This document shows, in pieces, positions 60,187-64,000 of a stretch of 64,000 nt of DNA. The DNA is from Parenemella sanctibonifatiensis (GTDB lineage: Bacteria > Actinomycetota > Actinomycetes > Propionibacteriales > Propionibacteriaceae): NCBI RefSeq assembly GCF_002250565.1, contig NZ_NMVJ01000011.1, positions 1 through 64,000 of the forward strand, read 5' to 3'. Below the pieces are notes generated by a model. That model did no database searches. It was not told the DNA's origin and was given only the letters and a program-made list of their open reading frames with translations. Position 1 is the first letter of the stretch. Every line of letters begins with the position of its first letter. The translations under genes and the position numbers were made by a program.

Positions 60187-61059
60187 TCAGTCGAGTCGCT
60201 CGACCGTGCCGGTGCCCTTGCCGTCGGGGCCCTTGTCCCGGGTGCCATTGCCGGCGGTGCCGTTGTCGCTGGCGGTGGCCGCCGAGTCGCCGGACTCCGC
60301 GTCCGCCGAGCCGGCGTCAGCCGAGGCCGTCCCCGACTCGGCCCGCTCCTCGGCGCTCAGCTCGGAGGATCCGATCAGCTGGGGCTCCAGCTCGGGCTGC
60401 GGCTGGCGCCGGCGGCGTACGATCACAACCACGGCAGCGACCGCGACCAACAGCAGCGCACTGGCGGCGATGAGGATGCCGGTGGTGCCGCCGTCATCGA
60501 CGGGGCGGCCGTCCTGGTCCACCACGTCGACCGGGATCGGGTCCTGGCTGCCGACCTCGGCGCCGCTGACCGGATCGCCACAGCCCTGCGCCGGATAGCC
60601 GTCGATCCCGCAGATCAGGCCGCTGTCAGCGGTACGAATCGCGAAGGCGTCCTGCAGCACGGCCTGGGCATTGGCGTCGGTGGCGATCTCCACGCAGGTC
60701 GCGGTCGCACGATCCAGCTTGGCCGGCTGCTCACCGTCGGGGGCGTCGGTGGCCGAGCCGCTGTCCAGCACCAGGGCGACCCGCTTCATGCCCTCGGCCG
60801 GTACGCCGGTGCCGCAGACCTGGTCGAAGCTGACCTGGGCGCGCGGCGCCGGCGGTTCGGCGGTGCTGACCGCAAACCGCCAGCCGAGCACATCGCCGTC
60901 ATCCGGGATCACCTCGGCGGGACCGGTCATCGCGGCGGTCCACTGGTTGCCGTTGTGGGTGAAGAAGGCCCAGTAGCGGAAGCCCTCTTGAGCGTGGGCC
61001 GGCACGGCCGTGAGGATCAGAGCCACCAGGGCGGCGATTCCGGTTGCGAGGCGTCGCAT
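60187..61059 (-). CDS. SCO2322-like exported, membrane-anchored protein (1)
   Basis: A 290-residue surface protein: Sec signal (LATGIAALVALILTAVPAHA), an exterior domain beginning EGFRYWAFFTHNGNQWTAAM and containing DVLGWRFAVS and GYPAQGCGDP, a membrane helix (GILIAASALLLVAVAAVVVI), a basic stop and a Ser/Asp/Gly-rich cytoplasmic tail. The 'YRYWSFW...GWRFAVS' pattern is that of SCO2322-type proteins, often beside vitamin or metal ECF transporters in actinobacteria. No such transporter is here. Its start lies two bases from the LacI stop, so it is in the same operon. Confidence 0.72.
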   Translation of the reverse strand: MRRLATGIAALVALILTAVPAHAQEGFRYWAFFTHNGNQWTAAMTGPAEVIPDDGDVLGWRFAVSTAEPPAPRAQVSFDQVCGTGVPAEGMKRVALVLDSGSATDAPDGEQPAKLDRATATCVEIATDANAQAVLQDAFAIRTADSGLICGIDGYPAQGCGDPVSGAEVGSQDPIPVDVVDQDGRPVDDGGTTGILIAASALLLVAVAAVVVIVRRRRQPQPELEPQLIGSSELSAEERAESGTASADAGSADAESGDSAATASDNGTAGNGTRDKGPDGKGTGTVERLD

Positions 61060-61061
61060 GG

Positions 61062-62054
61062 TCAGAGTCCCTTCGTCAGGTCAGGGGTGGATTCCCGCCA
61101 CTGCACGTTTACATCGATCTCCAGCGTCTGGGGTTCGCCGCCGCCGAGCGCGAGCTCCACGGCCGTGGCGCCGATCTCCTCCAGTGGCAGCCGCACTGTG
61201 GTGAGCTGCGGGCGTACATCCGCCAACGTCGGAATGTCACCGAACCCGGCCAACGCCACGTCGTTGGGCACCTGTACGCCGGCATCCCGCGCCGCAGCCA
61301 GAGCGCCGAGCGCCATCACGTCGGTGACGGCGAAGACCACCTCGGGTCGGTGCTTCATCAACTCGACCATCGCCTGGCCGGCGCCGGCCCGGTCGAAACT
61401 ACACGGGTGGATCCGCAGCTCGCCCTGCCAGGCGCGGGCAAAACCCTCGGCCCGCTCCGTTGCCGTCTGGTGGGTCGGTGGTCCGGCGATGATCGCGGCA
61501 CGGGTGTAGCCGCGCTCGTTGAGGCCACGGGCCAGCGCCTCGGCGCCGCCGCCGTTGTCGGGATGCACGGTGTGGTGGGTCAGACCCGGCTGGCTGATGA
61601 GGGCCACCTGTCCCAGCTCGGCGTACGCCGCCAGCGCGGCGTCGAGTTCGGCGAGCTCAGCCTCGTCGACGGGCAGCGCGCCGGCCAGGATGATGGCGCG
61701 GGCGCGCTGGGAACGCATCAGATTGATCAAGGTGATTCGGCGGGCATGGTCGCCGCCGGTGGAAGCCAGCGTCACCACTCCGCCGGAGGGCTGCACCGCG
61801 TGGCTCACGCCGGCGCTGACGCCGGTGAAGTAGGGGTCGGTGATGTCACCGATGATGAGTCCGATGGCATCGCTGCGGCCCCTGGCCATCGCCTGGGCGG
61901 CGGCGTGGGGGCTGTAGTTGAGGCGGATGGCGGCGGCGAGCACACGTTCGCGGAGCTCGGGCCGAACCTGCCGGTCACGGCTGCCGTTGAGGGCGCGGGA
62001 GGCGGTCGCCAAGGAGACGCCGGCCTCCTGGGCCACGTCAGTCAGCCGAGCCAT
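61062..62054 (-). CDS. LacI family transcriptional regulator
   Basis: A 330-residue LacI repressor. The helix-turn-helix is MARLTDVAQEAGVSLATASR then ALNGS, with the hinge LNYSPHAAAQAMARGRSDAI, followed by a periplasmic-binding-type sensor domain (IGLIIGDITDPYFTGVSAGV, VALAGFGDIP). The start at 62054 puts the helix-turn-helix at the N-terminus; the gene overlaps the upstream surface-protein gene by 17 bases. Two 16-of-18 palindromes of the LacI type in this region are its likely targets. Ligand unknown, presumably a sugar of the pathway. Confidence 0.9.
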   Translation of the reverse strand: MARLTDVAQEAGVSLATASRALNGSRDRQVRPELRERVLAAAIRLNYSPHAAAQAMARGRSDAIGLIIGDITDPYFTGVSAGVSHAVQPSGGVVTLASTGGDHARRITLINLMRSQRARAIILAGALPVDEAELAELDAALAAYAELGQVALISQPGLTHHTVHPDNGGGAEALARGLNERGYTRAAIIAGPPTHQTATERAEGFARAWQGELRIHPCSFDRAGAGQAMVELMKHRPEVVFAVTDVMALGALAAARDAGVQVPNDVALAGFGDIPTLADVRPQLTTVRLPLEEIGATAVELALGGGEPQTLEIDVNVQWRESTPDLTKGL

Positions 62055-62958
62055 CGCCGGATCCGTCGCTGCCGGCATCGCTGGAGCCGGAGTCACTCGT
62101 GCCACCCTCGGAGGTCTCGGTTGTGGTGGTGGCGCCCTGGTCGGGGTTTTCCCGCTGGGCAGTGCCCTGGTCAGTGTTCTGGTGAGTGTTCTGCGCCGGC
62201 ACCGAGGCCTTGCCGCCGGCTGCCTTGCCCTTGTTGCGACGCAATACGAAGGCGGCGGCGATCACACCACCCAAGATCAGCGCCACCAGCACGAAGGAGA
62301 GGATGCCGCCGGCGGAACCGGGGACGTTCTCCTCGTCGATGCGCGGCTGCTGCCAACCACCCGAACCTGCCTGGACGTCGATCTCTTCCTCGGGTTCCTG
62401 CGGGAAGGGGCCTGACGCCGGTTCGCCACAACCCTCGGCCGGGTAGCCCTGGACCGCACAGATCGACTCGTCCTGCACGTCGATGCGGCCGAGGTCCTCG
62501 AACACCTGAGCTGCGGTCGCGCCGGGGTCGACGGACTTGCAGTACGCGACCGCCGAGCCCTCCCGCGGCGGTTCGGCGCCCTCGGGTGCGTCCGTGGCTG
62601 TCCCGAAGTCGATCAGCACCACGACCCGCTTGGCATCGTCGGAGATCGGCACCGAACCGCAGGCGGTCTCGACATCGGTCTGGGCCCGGGGTTCGCGCGG
62701 CGCGTCGGTCGGCGCGGCGCTGAAGCGCAGGCCCAGCACGGCACCGTCGGCGGGCACCACCATCGACGGCGGATCCTGCGTCACATTCCACTGCCCGTTG
62801 AGCAGCGAGAAGACCCGCCAGCCCCGTTCGCCGTCCTCGGTCTGGGCATGCGCGGGGGCCGCGGCGAGCAGCGGCGCCAGGAGAGCCAAGGCCAGAGCCA
62901 GCAGGACGACGACCGATCGAGCGGCTCGTCCGGTGGCAGGCATGGTGAGCGTACGCAT
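62038..62958 (-). CDS. SCO2322-like exported, membrane-anchored protein (2)
   Basis: A 306-residue paralogue of the protein at 60187-61059. It has a Sec signal (SVVVLLALALALLAPLLAAA), an exterior domain with GWRVFSLLNGQWNVTQ, AVLGLRFSAA and GYPAEGCGEP, a membrane helix (ILSFVLVALILGGVIAAAFV) and a disordered Thr/Ser/Gln-rich tail. ATG at 62958 follows GGAAGGA. Its stop lies inside the LacI coding region, so the order paralogue-LacI-paralogue is one operon. Such co-expression suggests the pair acts together at the surface. Confidence 0.7.
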   Translation of the reverse strand: MRTLTMPATGRAARSVVVLLALALALLAPLLAAAPAHAQTEDGERGWRVFSLLNGQWNVTQDPPSMVVPADGAVLGLRFSAAPTDAPREPRAQTDVETACGSVPISDDAKRVVVLIDFGTATDAPEGAEPPREGSAVAYCKSVDPGATAAQVFEDLGRIDVQDESICAVQGYPAEGCGEPASGPFPQEPEEEIDVQAGSGGWQQPRIDEENVPGSAGGILSFVLVALILGGVIAAAFVLRRNKGKAAGGKASVPAQNTHQNTDQGTAQRENPDQGATTTTETSEGGTSDSGSSDAGSDGSGDGSAD

Positions 62959-63013
62959 GGAGTCCTTCCGATCGGCGCCGGCGGCGACCACCTTCCACCG
63001 ACTGACGGTCACC

Positions 63014-64000
63014 CTACTGGGTCCGGGGCGGGTGACCGTTCGAGGTGTCGGCGGATGAAGCAGGCACGAACTGCGAGGGCAGCGGCCGCATCAGCGAGTC
63101 CGGGTCGGGTCCGGCAGCGCTCGGTGCCGGCAGCGGCAAGTCGGTGGTGACGCCGTCGGGCCAGGTCAGGCGTACGCCGTCCTGGCGCACCTCGGCCGTG
63201 GGGAGTGCTTCGGCGGGCAGTTCGGCGACCTCCCCGTAGGTGACCGCGACGACGGCGTGGCCGGTCTCGGCGGGGATCCGACCGTTCTCCAACGACACTG
63301 TCGCGTAGGGGGCATCCAGTTCCTCGCTGGTGGGGCTGGCGTCGGCGCAACTGGCGTGCCCCAACGACATCCCGGGCACCAGCGGGGTGACAGCGGAGCC
63401 GAGCGGACCGGCAGGGTCGATCGCCCAGCCGCCCAGTCGCAGCGCGATGCCGTTGTTGGCGCCATCGACCGGGTCGACCCGGATCGCGCGCACCTCAATG
63501 CCGCCGCGGATCGCGCTGGCGTAGGTCAGGGTCGGGCCGGGGGAAACCGTACGCCGCTGCCCGGGCTCAGCGTCCGGATCCAGGTTGGACCACTGGGCCT
63601 GCCACCAGGAACTACCGACCAGGGTGCCGTCGGCGTCGAGCGCGACGCCGGTCGCCTCGGGCCAGACCCGATGGCTGGCACGGATGCTGCCGTCGGCGTC
63701 GCTGAGGATCGCGGCCGCATTCGGCAGTGGGTTCTCGACCCAGTCACCGACCAGGGCTCCGGTGGTGTCGGTGGAGTATCCGAGCCGGGTGTAGAGGACG
63801 TCCTCCATCTTTCGGGCCATCCCCAGACCGCCGTGCGGGTGGACGCGTACGGTGCCTTCCTGCTGGCTGCCCGAGACCAGCCAGCCGGCCGGTTCGATGG
63901 CGAAGGCGATGTCGCCGGTCTCGATCGGCATGGGTTCCTCGACCGCGGACCAGACCGGGTGGTCGGCCGGCAGCGCGAGACCGAGCAGGCCCTTGGCGGC
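63014..64000 (-). CDS. DUF2264 domain protein, C-terminal part
   Basis: The last 328 codons of a DUF2264 protein; the frame stays open to the window edge (AAKGLLGLALPADHPVWSAV before MPIETGDIAF). DUF2264 proteins are about 600-650 residues, with an N-terminal alpha/alpha-barrel like unsaturated glycosyl hydrolases and this beta-rich C-terminal half. They sit in carbohydrate-use loci; the activity is not established. The stop is 55 bases before the SCO2322-like gene, consistent with one operon. Confidence 0.78.
   Translation of the reverse strand, partial: AAKGLLGLALPADHPVWSAVEEPMPIETGDIAFAIEPAGWLVSGSQQEGTVRVHPHGGLGMARKMEDVLYTRLGYSTDTTGALVGDWVENPLPNAAAILSDADGSIRASHRVWPEATGVALDADGTLVGSSWWQAQWSNLDPDAEPGQRRTVSPGPTLTYASAIRGGIEVRAIRVDPVDGANNGIALRLGGWAIDPAGPLGSAVTPLVPGMSLGHASCADASPTSEELDAPYATVSLENGRIPAETGHAVVAVTYGEVAELPAEALPTAEVRQDGVRLTWPDGVTTDLPLPAPSAAGPDPDSLMRPLPSQFVPASSADTSNGHPPRTQ

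Overview
The window is high-GC DNA with GTG/ATG starts, many 1-20 base gene overlaps and actinobacterial hallmarks: GlgE, EspC/WXG-type secretion substrates, a DtxR-like iron box, Tat lipoproteins and an FHA/Ig-like/MoxR/DUF58 cluster. It most likely comes from the chromosome of an actinomycete, perhaps of the Propionibacteriales; the genus cannot be fixed from sequence alone.

Layout. 1-5.9 kb is a mosaic accessory segment: the tail of an IS3-like element, a two-gene ABC exporter, a TetR remnant without its DNA-binding part, and four small unrecognised genes that look like a decayed integrated element. 6-17 kb is mixed housekeeping: glgE, a three-gene type VII-type effector cassette (YbaB-like, EspC-like, WXG-lipase), a divergent TetR/hydrolase pair with a clear operator, a P-loop kinase-like protein, serB with an aldose epimerase, an rRNA methyltransferase-like protein and a siderophore-interacting reductase. 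17.9-34 kb is one unidirectional cluster: acidic FHA/zinc-ribbon protein, 2034-residue Ig-like/FN3 membrane protein, MoxR ATPase, DUF58 protein, a TgpA-like membrane protein whose transglutaminase triad is lost, and an RDD-FHA protein. 34-35.6 kb holds dcd and a pterin dehydratase/VOC fusion. 35.6-48.1 kb is a peptidoglycan-sugar salvage locus: two CUT1 ABC importers (one binding protein frameshifted), an exported GHL10 glycosidase, NagZ, AnmK, MurQ and an RpiR regulator. 48.2-64 kb is a sugar-oxidation region (SDR, FAD dehydrogenase, ThuA-like, three Gfo/Idh/MocA proteins, TIM-barrel isomerase, LacI regulator, two SCO2322-like surface proteins, DUF2264 protein), interrupted by an intact IS30-family element.

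How the parts work together. In the salvage locus the secreted hydrolase and two importers would feed cytoplasmic NagZ, AnmK and MurQ to give GlcNAc-6-phosphate, probably under RpiR control. In the last region two near-identical 18-bp palindromes, before the SDR gene and before a Gfo/Idh gene, suggest one LacI regulon. The FHA/MoxR cluster looks like a kinase-read envelope machine with chaperone ATPase, membrane scaffold and long extracellular stalk.

Repeats deserve attention. Seven copies of a roughly 76-bp element with 16-bp inverted ends occupy intergenic gaps at 8-17 and 34.7-35.6 kb. At three unrelated genes the stop codon plus downstream bases is tandemly duplicated. No rRNA, tRNA, CRISPR array or replication origin was seen, and no gene-free stretch exceeds about 300 bases.
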